In this document: positions 11,762 through 21,601 of the stretch, piece by piece
Numbering within the stretch: position 1 is the stretch's first letter
Layout of the letters: each line of letters begins with the position of its first letter
Assembly (NCBI GenBank): GCA_006535965.1
Contig: QEAR01000076.1
Coordinates: 34,267 to 98,266 of the forward strand
Direction of reading: 5' to 3'
Length of the DNA: 64,000 nt
DNA from: Spizellomyces sp. 'palustris'
Lineage: Eukaryota > Chytridiomycota > Chytridiomycetes > Spizellomycetales > Spizellomycetaceae
Position numbers and translations under genes: made by a program
The notes under the pieces: generated by a model
The model's database searches: none
Seen by the model: only the letters and a program-made list of their open reading frames with translations
Told to the model about the DNA's origin: nothing

Positions 11762-12862
11762 TTATTGATTCCGTTGCTTCTGCTATTAAAAAAAGCAACA
11801 ATAAGCCAAGTATGTTTCATAAAAGTTAGCAATTTGAAAGGATGGTGGTACCTTCGCGGTGTAAATCCCGCCGTAATACCCAGCATAGTACCAAGCCATC
11901 ATTACGTTCGCCAGATCTTCGTCTTCAGGAAGTGCTGGAACAGCGTGTACATCAGTGCTGAGGAATTATGATATGTATTAGCTTGTCAAAAGTACCTGAT
12001 GGCATCTCGGTGGGAACTCCACAAGATGCGCATTGCCCAGGTGGGTAGTCTACACCATCGCTATTCACCCCTGGTGCAAGTAGATAAGCGTTTGGACGAC
12101 CAGAGGCGCTAAATAGGGCATTTACCATTTTGATAACTATTCTGGTCATTCAATTGAGATGTTCTCTGTGTCTCGACGTAATCTTGAGTTGTCGTTGAAC
12201 CGTTTTCTACATTTTCATGATTTTGATCTGCTGGTTCCTGGATATGTGTCAACATGTCATCGTGCATTATCAACAGTACGCATTCTCCTGCTTACCTTTA
12301 CTATCTCTGTCACATCAGTTGATTGTTGGGTATCATCCACTTCCATCGCGTCTCGTCCCGTCGCTGATTTTGTGTTTGCCTGCTGGTGCTGTTGTGGGGG
12401 CCTTCATAAAATCAGCATCCTCACCAATATCATAACAGTAGCCCAACCCGCTGCACCTTTTCCGCTTTCTTTTCCCGCCTATTGGTGGCTGGTCGCTATG
12501 ATGCATCTATGTAGCGGGCAAAATAAGAAATTGCGGCCTCGGCATTAAGTTCGGGAAATTGCCTACCTGATATTCTCTAACTGCGGCGTCCCATGCTTCG
12601 ATCAGTGCGCTGTCATCCCATTGTTCCGCATGCAGGTCCTGAACATCAAAGAACGCATGGTATGAGATAGACGTTCTCATATGATTGGCATTGCGGTTCT
12701 GCGTACCTTATGGGAAAATGTTGGTCTTGTACGAAGCTCGCCTGTTGCTACAGTGTTCAGCTCCTCATCTTCTCCTTCTACATATTCTCCTTCTTCTAGT
12801 TCATCAACAACCCCTTCTTCAACCTCTGATAGTATCCCCGCTGCCTCTCCTTCTTGTGTCAT
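11762..12862 (-). CDS. SMN1: Survival motor neuron (SMN) homologue, yeast-type without Tudor domain
   Basis: SMN oligomerises and, with Gemin2, loads Sm rings onto spliceosomal snRNAs. Exon 1 (ATG 12862) encodes an acidic leader. After an intron (GTACGC...TTCAG) comes the Gemin2-binding helix DLHAEQWDDSALIEAWDAAVREYQ in part. The middle is low-complexity, with KRKRK and a Gln/Thr-rich stretch. The penultimate exon carries the YG box (MMAWYYAGYYGGIYTAK), which drives oligomerisation. A final short exon adds QKQRNQ before TAA at 11762-11764. No Tudor-like W-x-GD-x-C-x-A pattern is visible, matching the fission-yeast layout rather than the human one. One or two middle exons (about 11990-12290) could not be phased with certainty. 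Confidence 0.87.
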
Positions 12863-13008
12863 GTTGCGTAGGGGTCACTCGTTGATCTAAAGATTTCGTT
12901 ACCTCCTCTGGTGCTGCGCTTTTACATTGGATGACTCATACTGCAGGCACAGTCATTTCTTTCAAAGACGATGCCATAGCCTTTGGACGCTGGTCTCGTT
13001 GAACTAAA

Positions 13009-15265
13009 ATGTCCGCAACGATATCACCACCAGCAAATAAAGGGTTGGTAAATCTCAACAGAGAACTTTTTCGGAAAAGTTTGGACTTGGTCGCCCTTCG
13101 TGTTCCTGCCTCAACATGCAGGCGTGCCATGGTTGAGTTAAAGGGCGGGTAAGTGGTCGACCTTTATACAATTCCGACTGTAGCAGCGGTTACTCATTCG
13201 CCTTACAGCCCGCTTCTGGAGCTTCCGAGGCTTCGAGCAATAATAGAAGATCCAGAGGAAGTTGCTAAGGGAGCAGACAAGAAAGCTGTGAAGCGTTTAG
13301 TTCTCTTGAACCCTGAGGTCGTCAAGTCGAACGGTACGTGGCCGTTGCTCTACTTAGAACCGGCGATAGTTAGAGACACATATGATGGGTGGTTCTCAAT
13401 ATCACGGATGAGATGATAAAATATGAAGACAAACTTTTCGCGAGGTCAGGATGCCTGATTAATATCTGGTGCATAGATACCCTTCCGCCTGCCGTGGATG
13501 AGTTTGCTAAGAAGGAGGGTGCAGAAGTGACTCGTTATAAGCTGGATCTTGACTACGATTATTGGACAGCAGGTTTGTGATCAACTCAAGCGACTTTTCC
13601 TCTTCTTGAATCTCACTCTGGCAGTATCGTAGATCAAGTCTTACGATCCATCCTGCCAGATGAATTAGAAGTGCCAGGTGCATTTGAATCCGTTGGACAC
13701 ATTGGTGAGGGTCGCTCAAGTCATTCTGCTAACCTGAGTGCCGATGACGGGCTAAGATACAAATTGTGTGCAGCGCATCTCAACCTCCGTGATCAGCACA
13801 TCCCATATAAAAGTATTATCGGTCAAGTCCTACTTGACGTGAGTACCGAGACTGCTACTGCAAGTGGTTGAAATGGGCTGGAATTGAAGTTCAGCGGTGT
13901 TCTCTTCTCTGCAGAAAAACAAAAACTTGCGCACGATTGTCAACAAAACGGGGAATATCGACCATACGTTCCGATTTTTCCAAATGGAATTGCTAGCAGG
14001 AGAAAACAATATGATGGCAGAGCTGGTTAGTCCATCACAAGCAGTCGATATTCAGAGAAGGAATTTAGTTCTTACCAGGCCATAATCTTGCGGCATCTAG
14101 AAAGAAGGGGATTGTCGCTTCCAGTTCGATTTTTCAAGGGTCTACTGGAATTCACGCCTGCAAGCCGAGCACAATCGCATTGTAAAAGCCTTCCGACCTG
14201 GGCAACTGATATGCGACGTGTTCGCCGGTGTTGGGCCATACGCGCTACCGGCCGCTAAGAAAAAGAATTGCGTTGTCTTTGCGAACGATTTGAATCCAGC
14301 CAGCCACCAGCATTTATGTGAGAATGTGCAGCTTAACAAGGTGATATTGCTTATCGAAGATTGTACCCCTGTGAGGTTGGGGCTAATCAGCGTTGATGCA
14401 ATCGCTCGCGTAGGTGGAACACTTGGTAAGACCCTATAACATGGACGGGAGAAAGTTCATTCGACAATCCTTAGCAGACCTAAATACGCCAAGCGTGTGG
14501 CGGGAGCTTCAAAGTAAAGCCCCACTGCCAAAGAAACCCAAAACTACCAAAGCGGCGTCCAACGACACTTTGGACTCATCAACCAAACCTCAGACAAAGA
14601 CAGCACCTGAAGTCGAGAATGGAAAGGGCCCAGTAGCGGAGGAGCCAGTATTCCGATGGTTCGATCACTATATCATGAATTTGCCCGCAACAGCCATTGA
14701 CTTCCTTGGTAAGGGTGGATAATCTTGAGATCTTTTTACAGGAGTGTTAACTATTAATCTGTTCAGACGCCTTCCGTGGTCTCTTGTACGGTCGCCAAGA
14801 TTTGGTTCCAAATGATCGGCTTCCAATGATACATTGCCATTGCTTTTCACGCGAGGTGGATGCGAGAGCTGATGTCATAAAAGTAAGCACCATTTTCGTG
14901 TTCCTAAAGGAAGAAGGAGCTAACATTGTGGCCTACAGCGAGTAGAAAGTGTCATTGGCGCATCCCTTGGTGACAATGTCGAGCTTGTACACGATGTACG
15001 AAATGTTGCCCCCAATAAGGAGATGTTGTGCATAAGCTTTCGGTTGCCGGCCGAAGTGGCATTCGCAACACCAGTTGACTCCAATAGGTAAGCGCACAAT
15101 CTTGGACTTGGCTTGGCTCAACTTCATGATCGTGTGCCCTCGAGACAGTGCCTGACGCTTTGACGTATGGATTTCCATTGCAGCGATACAAACAAGCGCC
15201 CATCATCTGAGCCAGATCAGATATCAGAGAAAAAGGCTAGAGTTGAGGAATCTCCCATTCCATAA
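13009..15265 (+). CDS. TRM5: tRNA (guanine37-N1)-methyltransferase TRM5
   Basis: TRM5 methylates G37 next to the anticodon in cytosolic and mitochondrial tRNAs, preventing frameshifts. The first exon (ATG 13009) encodes [20 protein letters not shown], matching the Trm5 N-terminal pattern P-x-KG-x-x-x-LNRELF, and splices at GG|GTAAGT near 13149. Later exons give the D2/catalytic motifs. These are [20 protein letters not shown], the SAM-binding [16 protein letters not shown] with [14 protein letters not shown] and the motif-IV-like [14 protein letters not shown]. The C-terminus is Lys/Glu-rich and ends before TAA at 15263-15265. About nine exons are present and small boundaries are approximate. 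It is divergent from SMN, with 146 bp between start codons. Confidence 0.94.
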
Positions 15266-15493
15266 CAGCAACTCCTTCGATGAAGGACTCAAGCTATTCA
15301 TTAATGCCGCATAATGGACCACGGAATGAACCTGTTCACTTGCGATACAGTATAATTCATGATAATTGGATATTTATTTAACAAAATGATGGCCTATCTA
15401 CTATCTACTATTCGCTTACCTATCGTAAACGACAGAGAAAATTAGCATTTGACAAACCAAGAGGACGTCAAACAGTGCGGAAATAGAGATTGC

Positions 15494-15723
15494 TCATTGA
15501 TTGTTCACCCAGATGAAATCAGCATTTTTGAAGTCTAAGCTGTCCCTATCATCTAATTCTAATCCTCGCAACCTCTATTTCCGCCGAAAGTAGAAGGGTT
15601 TGATGCTTACCTTGACCAGTACATCTCGCGCGTAGTCTTGTCACAACCGGTAGCTCCGTGAAGATATCTGAATCCAAACAAACAGGTCAGCAAAAAGCTT
15701 GTTGCCAATATGAAAACAATCAT
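15494..15723 (-). CDS. 52-residue single-pass membrane microprotein, unrecognised
   Basis: Two exons, 15611-15723 and 15494-15539, are joined by a consensus intron (AG|GTAAGC...GGACAG|C). They give a 52-residue protein. The N-terminus is a hydrophobic segment (MIVFILATSFLLTCLFGF), followed by a soluble part with RYLHGATGCDKTT, REMYWSS and FKNADFIWVNN. An in-frame stop lies just upstream of the ATG. The clean intron that keeps the frame, and the abrupt change from apolar to polar, argue for a real gene. I do not recognise the family; a small subunit of an ER or mitochondrial membrane complex is one possibility, and this is inference. It converges with TRM5. Confidence 0.5.
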
Positions 15724-15815
15724 GCATTCCGCATGTCAGAGTTGAAAATTAGGTAGCTCGGGTTTTACTATCATCCGGAGTAACCCCGCATAACGCGGGG
15801 GCCCCGTACAACCAA

Positions 15816-16016
15816 ATGCCTTTTGATCATCATTCATACGATCCATTCCTTGCATGGGCCAAATCTACTTACCATTTGATATCAATCCGCACAAACGCTT
15901 TCAGCCTGGTCGACCATGGCAGCATTGCTGTGCCGACCGAGGTGAGAGCGTTGTATGCGGTGCAAGCCGAGCAGCAGAATACCAACGCAAATATCGAAGA
16001 GGTTGACTTTAAATAA
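15816..16016 (+). CDS. Small ORF of 66 codons, doubtful
   Basis: An ATG-initiated frame (MPFDHHSYDPFLAWAKSTYH...) ends in TAA at 16014-16016. It has no membrane segment or known motif. It lies divergent from the 52-residue microprotein, behind a GC-rich inverted repeat. It may be chance, or one exon of a gene not otherwise resolved. Confidence 0.2.
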   Translation: MPFDHHSYDPFLAWAKSTYHLISIRTNAFSLVDHGSIAVPTEVRALYAVQAEQQNTNANIEEVDFK

Positions 16017-16685
16017 GAAATACGGCTGTGGCGCGGGATGGCTTGGCGACAAAAAAACTTTGAGCGCGCTGATTGGCTACTCAAAACGTATATATAGGGA
16101 TGGGCGTGCAGCCCAAAGTTACTTTTGCGTTTTACTCTTCATCCCGCAGAGCGCAGAGGAATACAGCGCGCTGTGTTTCCAACGACTTTTTAGTTCACTG
16201 TCGGCGATAAATACGGTAGACTGTTGCACTGCACTAAGAAGTGGTTGAGCGAAACTGTCTGGTCCAAACAGGAGAGTGCCGTGGGTTTGAGCAGAGTCCG
16301 TTGCAGGATGATGAAAAGCATTGGTCCGTGTTTCCGAGTGGGACGTAAGACCCCCGCCTCTGAAGAAACAACATTGCCTTGTGCACTTCTGACTGCATTG
16401 ACTTTTGACTCGCCCGTAGCACATTTTGTTCATTTACAAAAAAATACATATTGTTGCACGATTGGCCTTTCTTTTGACGGATCTGCGTGCTTTAAACATG
16501 ACATATTCAGCTACACAGTCCAGTCGGCCCTGCCGGACCGTCACTTTGCAAGCAGATGCCTCAAATAGATGCATGGAAAGCCCAGCGTTCCCTCACCAAA
16601 TGTGTCACGTGCATTTGTCGGATGCTCGTCAACACTTGTAGATCCAGTACAGAGTACAGATCTGTTCCAAGTGAAATCAGCAACC
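16017..16685. other. Gene-poor segment with strong core-promoter signals
   Basis: No coding frame here has convincing composition on either strand, yet a CCAAT/TATA arrangement sits at its left end. Box C-like ATGATGA (16308-16314) and box D-like CTGA (16360-16363) lie 45 nt apart and could mark a C/D snoRNA, but no terminal stem was established. A noncoding transcript or a long UXT leader are both possible. Confidence 0.35.
16072..16098 (+). promoter_or_regulatory. Inverted CCAAT box plus TATA box
   Basis: ATTGG (16072-16076) is followed 12 nt later by TATATATA (16089-16096). This is the clearest textbook core promoter in the window. The nearest convincing downstream start codon on the same strand is UXT at 16686, almost 600 bp away, so the transcript it drives is unclear. 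Confidence 0.55.
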
Positions 16686-17384
16686 ATGCACAAGCCAACT
16701 CTCACAGAGTCCAGCTCACGAGACAAAACAAAACAAATAGAAAGATACGAACGCTTTGTAAATGAACGGCTACGAGTAGACCTACAAAAGGCTGTGGTCG
16801 CTCGAGACAAGATTTACGAGACCATTGCTGAATAGTGCGTAGCGTTTGCCACAACCCTTGGGCAATATTCTCTGCCGATTGTATACCGGTTGGCGTAGGC
16901 CTGTGAACTTATACAGAGTCGTTGTAGCCTGAAGTTGCGTAACCAGATTGACCTGCTCAGAAATGAAAAGCTCAAGGAGCTAAAAACCATGATGGATGTT
17001 GGATGCGAGTTTTTCATGCAAGCCAAAGTGTATGCAGGTCTCCTACTTTCTCGTCATTCCTTTTTCATGGCTAATGTTTTTGCCTTTGTAGGCCGGATAC
17101 ATCGAGGATCTACGTCAAAGTAGGAGCAGGATACCATGTTGAACTCACGCTGGACGAAGCCGTTGCATTCATTGGAGAAAAGGAGAAATCATTACTAAAG
17201 TCAGTTACGGTCTCTTCTCATTCCATTCTCAGTATCTCACTGACCCCATGGTTTCCTCAGAGCGGCTGACAAACACACGGAGACGGCATCAAAAATAAAA
17301 GCGCACATAAAGCTTGTGTTGCAAGCCATTCAAGAGATTTTGGAATTGGATCAGACGGAGCAAAAGGTGTATCGCGAACCTTGA
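16686..17384 (+). CDS. UXT: UXT-like alpha-class prefoldin protein
   Basis: UXT is a prefoldin-like subunit of the URI/R2TP (PAQosome) chaperone assembly that matures RNA polymerases, snoRNPs and PIKK kinases. Four exons join to about 150 residues. Exon 1 encodes a coiled coil (RYERFVNERLRVDLQKAVVA). An intron (TA|GTGCGT...TGTAG) leads to LKLRNQIDLLRNEKLKELK and the hallmark GCEFFMQAKVPDTSRIYVKVG. The next block is YHVELTLDEAVAFI, and a C-terminal helix closes the protein. The length and the VG-PDTSRIYV-ELTL-EA order are those of UXT. No enzyme activity is expected. In this window it accompanies SHQ1 and NAF1, which act in the same H/ACA assembly route; the linkage itself may be chance. Confidence 0.87.
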
Positions 17385-17798
17385 GATGGCGCTCATGGTT
17401 TTAATTATCTATTTATAAGTCTGCACGGTTCTAAACGCCAGAAGGGCGGCGGATATGTACATACATGAAGGGTGACGGATATTAGATGTAGCATTGTTTA
17501 TATTTATGCACTTGCATGGGAAGGGATGTGCGGAGTTTGCTCGAGATAACTTAGTTGTGGGTATGCTTCCTAGCAATGCCTAGGGATTAATTCCTATACA
17601 TATGTCGTGCGAACGCCTGAACACGGAGCATGGAAATGCTCTCAGTATCTAATAGAAATATATTCTGACTGTTTGAGCCATCAAATATCCTCATCCAGAA
17701 CTGGTTCTACACGTTACGAAGGAAGCTTTGGGATATATATTGCCCACAATAAGACGCAAAAATGTACAAAATAAAGTCCTGACAATGGCGGTTTCTCC
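17385..17798. other. Convergent 3' intergenic stretch
   Basis: AT-rich sequence between the UXT stop and the stop of the promethin-like gene. It contains several ATTTAT/TATTTAT runs consistent with polyadenylation regions. Nothing else is seen. Confidence 0.45.
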
Positions 17799-18547
17799 TT
17801 ACTCCTCATCGTCACACGTTACGATCGACCTTCTCTCAATCTTTGGCATCTCCACCTTTCCTACAGCTTCAATCCTGTCACCAATCAGCCGATACACTTC
17901 ACCAGTTAGGATCCAAATCCTACGAATCATTAAGCCTCGATTAGAACCGGTAGACCACAAGTACACCAAAGACAGCAATCCCACCTTCGAACAACACCTT
18001 CCACTGCATCGCCCCATCTTCCACCTCCGTACCTCACGGCCGCCGCAGCGCCCGCCACGAAAAGGATGCACGCTTCGATTGGAAGAAGAATAAAAAACCC
18101 CACAGAGACAAGGGTCGATTCCAGCAAGATCGTGCTCAACACTACTGCAATGTCAGCATGGTGACGAACGTGGTCAAAACAACACAATGCACACAACGTA
18201 CATGCAACAACAAAAGTTCCCACACAGCTCACAACGATCCACCCCAGGAAGACCGCAACGGGAACAGCGCTCAAGACACCAGCGGTTGTAACGAACGTTT
18301 TGAGGGGCGGGTGCACTTGCATGTAGTGATTGAGGACCAAAGTTGTGTCCTGAGCGAGGGTAGTCAATTGGGTGGTGAGCGTCTGGGTTGTTGTGCGGAG
18401 GGTCTAAATCATAAACAAAATGTGAGTTGAATGGGTGCAGAACCAGCAGGTGAGAGATCATTAGTCCACCTGAAGGAGTTGCACTTGGGCCAGCGAGGGA
18501 GCCGCCAGGCCGTGGGAGGACGTTGATTTCAATGTAGTGGTGGCCAT
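17799..18547 (-). CDS. Promethin/LDAF1-like lipid-droplet membrane protein
   Basis: Exon 1 starts at ATG 18547 (MATTTLKSTSSHGLAAPSLAQ) and splices at CTTCAG|GTGGAC. Exon 2 carries a hydrophobic hairpin (VHPPLKTFVTTAGVLSAVPV, then VFLGWIVVSCVGTFVVA). After an intron (GTACGT...TTGCAG) comes a second hairpin (LVLSTILLESTLVSVGFFIL, then LPIEACILFVAGAAAAV). The last exon encodes an amphipathic, charged tail (LTGEVYRLIGDRIEAVG) ending DDEE before TAA at 17799. Four apolar segments in two Gly/Pro-containing hairpins followed by a charged tail resemble the promethin/LDAF1 family, which partners seipin at lipid droplets. The assignment rests on pattern only; any small hairpin membrane protein would look similar. 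The 3' splice choice is the weakest part. Confidence 0.5.
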
Positions 18548-18689
18548 TCTGACGAACAATGGAAGGTGCGTGGACTGAGCCCCGAGGTGATTTTAGTATG
18601 AGGGCAGATTTTGGGCCAAAAGTCAACGTTGCTTGTTGGTTGTAATTGAACAACGCGTTATCCTCCTTGCCAAGCCCATTAACCGAATT

Positions 18690-18929
18690 CTAATAAGGGT
18701 GTGCACCCCCATATTCCGTATCGTCGTCCAAGCGTTGGAGGTCTTGCCCTGTTAGAGATATGGTGAACGACCCGTAAGTTCTTAATGGCAACGAGACAAA
18801 GGCAAGCACACTCAGAGAGCATGCCAATGCACCAACATTGGAAAGAAAACATGTATTATTGCTGCAGGATTCATTCAACACGAGACAACGTCCTTGCGTT
18901 TGCTTTCTACTACTTTTGTACAGATGCAT
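18690..18929 (-). CDS. Small ORF with one apolar segment, doubtful
   Basis: An ATG frame of 79 codons (MHLYKSSRKQTQGRCLV...) contains an apolar stretch (VGALACSLSVLAFVSLPL). The frame ends in TAG, but the same frame then stays open for a further 60 codons or more towards the start of the promethin-like gene. No homology is recognised and it may be fortuitous. Confidence 0.2.
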   Translation of the reverse strand: MHLYKSSRKQTQGRCLVLNESCSNNTCFLSNVGALACSLSVLAFVSLPLRTYGSFTISLTGQDLQRLDDDTEYGGAHPY

Positions 18930-19066
18930 AGTCTGGGTGTACAACAACGACTCCCGCTAAAATAAAACGGGGACAAAAACACAACAGCATGTACACAAAA
19001 AAGGCGGGTATAACCGTATAGAAAAAGGGAGGTTTTGATGCAGTGGCAGAAGCGCGGCGGTATTAC

Positions 19067-19699
19067 TTAGGCTGACTTGCCATGGTCAACATATTGGCTT
19101 AGCTCGGGATCCTGGAGGTATACCATTCCACGGTCGACGGCAACGTTCAAACCAAGGGACCAGAGGGTATCCATTCCAATGATGCCTTCTGCGTACTGAG
19201 TGTTTTTGAAGGCAGCAGGAAGTTCATAGACGTTCTCAATAACTGCCTGACGACCAAAAACGATAGCGACAACGGACGAGTATCTGGCAAAGCGCGTGCG
19301 CAAAAGGTTAGGACCTCATTCAGCTGAACTAGCAAAAGGTGAGGAAACTTACCTCTGAACTCGTCCATAGCACGTGTCAGCCTCTCCCAATGGCGCCAAA
19401 CCCAGTTCCTCAGCGTCAATTCCTCGCACAAAAACGCCCCCAACCTGTCGGGTATGCACAAACGGCTCAATTTTCGTCATGGGCACATGTACATCGTCGG
19501 AAGGGGGTGACAGTTGAGCTTCGTCGATGATAGCGGTGATGTTTTTCCGGGATGTGTACGGGTTGAGGAGAATCAGAGGGTGGGATGAGGGACGAGTTGG
19601 GGGGAGGAACGACAGGGCCAAGGGAGATGTGTTTGGAGAGGTTTTCGGAGGGAAGCGAGTTTTAGATACTGCAGGCGTCGGGATTGGGCGAGAAGCCAT
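19067..19699 (-). CDS. Retropepsin-fold (clan AA-like) protein lacking the DTG motif
   Basis: Two exons (19353-19699 and 19067-19283; AG|GTAAGT...TGCCAG|A) give 187 residues. After a Pro/Ser-rich N-terminus the order of elements matches a retroviral-type aspartyl protease domain. A strand is followed by ITAIIDEAQ where active members have D-T/S-G-A. Then come a GIDAEELGLAPLGEA segment, YSSVVAIVFGRQAVIENVYE resembling the inner strands, and GIIGMDTLWSLGLNVAVD resembling the I-L-G-M-D-x-L closing motif. The candidate catalytic Asp is kept, but Thr-Gly is replaced by Glu-Ala. It may be a non-catalytic or diverged relative of Ddi1-type or transposon-derived proteases. The fold call is inference from motif order. 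Confidence 0.6.
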
Positions 19700-20158
19700 A
19701 GTTTTAAATTCTTTAGCGAGTACGGTGGATTGGATGGAACCTCTTGACGCGCGACGTGTCAAGTGAGGCTTTCAGGCGGAGTGGACGGTCGTTGAGCGTA
19801 TGCAAGAGCTGGGGAGCGATGACGGCTGAAAGGCACGAAATCTAAAAAAGGCGTGAGATGGAAAACAAGAAGAAACGGGAAGAAGGAAGGAAACCCCCCT
19901 TTTTATAGCCCGACCGCCCTCCAAAAACCACACGGGCAATTTGGCTCGTCCAGCCGTGTGCTTTTTGATAACATGTCCCATGACCAACAGGGCATCATCG
20001 ATTAGCCATCTTCTTACTAAGCCTCATATCCGTGACTATGCCGCCACAAATTTGCCTGATATGGCTATCTGCGTTAAGCAAGATATCCGCTATTTGCTAT
20101 TTGCAGAGATGAATTTCAAGGATGCGATAAAGGTTTATTTTGTACAAAAGATTTAAAC
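19700..20158. other. Intergenic stretch upstream of the retropepsin-like gene
   Basis: It contains a minus-strand TATA box and a pyrimidine-rich leader, plus the 3' region of the syntaxin gene. No further gene is supported. Confidence 0.45.
19898..19908 (-). promoter_or_regulatory. TATA box for the retropepsin-like gene
   Basis: On the minus strand the sequence reads CTATAAAAAGG, about 200 bp before the ATG at 19699. A pyrimidine-rich tract follows, as is usual around fungal transcription starts. Confidence 0.5.
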
Positions 20159-21601
20159 TCAGGCATTCCTTCTTTGCTGGTTCTTTGACTGTGATACCTT
20201 GACTGCTACAAAAACGCCAATAGCTCCTAGAATCACCAAGACTATCCCCGCGATGATCCATTTGGTCTGCAAACATGATGATGAGCATCAGGACTATTGC
20301 TTGGACAAATCCACATGAAAATCTCACTTTTCGAGCACTTTTAGCACTTGCAGTTGCAAAAGTAAGCTCCCGGTTCCCTTTCTCCACAGTTCTATAAAAG
20401 TGTGAGTTCAGTCTGATGACACATTTGAAAGTGTAGACCATTGCGCTACTCACACGTGGACCTGTTCCACCTCAGCGTCGACAATGTTAATGATTTCCTG
20501 CAATATATGACAATGTTAATCACGGTGCCGTTTTGCAATAACATGATGCTTTGGCAAACCTGGTGCTGGTCCAATAGATGACTCATCTCAGTCGTTAGGT
20601 TAAACAGTTCCACCAATGCAGTCTCGATCTGCTTGATTTGGACATGTCGCGACTGTACTTCTTCCAAAGCCTGTCGTTGTTCTCCTACGTGGGCGCTGAG
20701 GATCTGAGTTGACTAGTCAATATAACCAACTGTACTGAAAGTTGCGTAACGTGGTATCTTGCCTCTTGAGAAAATACGCTGCCTCCATGTTCAACGACAT
20801 TAGAAACTTCGTCATCTGTGGCACCCGGGCGGACTAGTAGCCATCATTCAGTTCCTGTCATGGTACAGCAGACTAGAGTATAGGTACCAATCTTGTACTG
20901 GCGCTCCAAACGCTCCCTGTGTTGCTGCTTCACTTGTTGCTCCATCTGCTGATATTCAGCCGCCACCTTGACAATCTCATTAACTAGACTTCGCTCGTGA
21001 GTGCGACGTATTTGTGCGTTCCGTGTTGGCTTCATTCGATCAGTTGCCTCCATCAGATCTACATAATCACCATAACTCAATGCCAGGCGAACATTATGGA
21101 AACGAAGAGGAGGATCTACCCTTGACTTTTGCACGGAGTCTTCCAATGAGCCTCTTTGTATCGTTCGACGCCCTCTCAAGTGCATCCCTATTTTCTACAT
21201 AAATGATTGGAACATTTCAACCCACGATCGACCATACAATTAACATAGTGGTTTACCTTTATCATTGGCCGACAGTAACCCCGCATAATGCAATCGTTCA
21301 ATTTCTCCCACATTCCTTCGTACTATCTTGATGTCCGATTTCATCAATTCGACCTAATAAGAAAATGTGCTGCGATCAGTTCAAGTTGGAGGGACTGGTA
21401 GAAATGAATGTACCGCACCTCGTTGAAAAATGTGTCCAATCCATCGCCCCCCGCTGAGGGCTGCGTCAAAAGCCCTTCCATTTCGACGACAGTCTGTTGC
21501 GATGTGTCGGCCTGCTGGAGCAAAGTGTTGAAGATGGGTCGCCCACCGCGTAGGTGGAAGGTCAATCTTACCTTGAGGCTCCCGAACCGATCGATAGGCA
21601 T
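20159..21601 (-). CDS. Plasma-membrane-type syntaxin (Qa-SNARE, Sso1/STX1 family)
   Basis: A Qa-SNARE that zippers with SNAP-25- and VAMP-type partners to fuse secretory vesicles. About ten short exons start at ATG 21601 (MPIDRFGSLK). The Habc domain includes FFNEVELMKSDIKIVRRNVG and NRDALERASNDTKRL. The family segment EYQQMEQQVKQQHRERLERQ leads to the YKIGVRPGATDDEV linker. The SNARE motif contains RHVQIKQIETALVELFNLT, the zero-layer Gln in LLDQHQ and EIINIVDAEVEQV. After a basic SARKTKW comes a single C-terminal membrane helix (IIAGIVLVILGAIGVFVAV) and a short tail. The domain order and C-terminal anchor are diagnostic. It is divergent from the isomerase gene, with about 610 bp between them. 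Confidence 0.93.

Noticed and set aside
12117-12133. A 17-nt GT...AG segment in SMN as an ultra-short intron
   Set aside because: It does not restore the frame of the next exon and is below the size of the other introns.
12159-12548. Plus-strand 129-codon frame with apolar stretches
   Set aside because: It lies opposite SMN exons and introns and has no coherent topology or start context.
15772-15800. GC-rich inverted repeat CCCCGC...GCGGGG as a regulatory RNA or terminator
   Set aside because: The stem is only 6 bp, with no conserved context; it probably lies in a divergent promoter. A 15-nt match to 21272 is within chance expectation.
16097-16560. Known structural RNA (U1, U2, U3, U6, SRP, RNase P)
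   Set aside because: Diagnostic boxes such as the U3 box A or U6/U1 5' ends were looked for and not found; only weak C/D-like boxes remain.
18158-18430. Plus-strand open frame of 90 codons over the promethin-like gene
   Set aside because: It is antisense to exons that form ordered hydrophobic hairpins; its own composition shows no domain.
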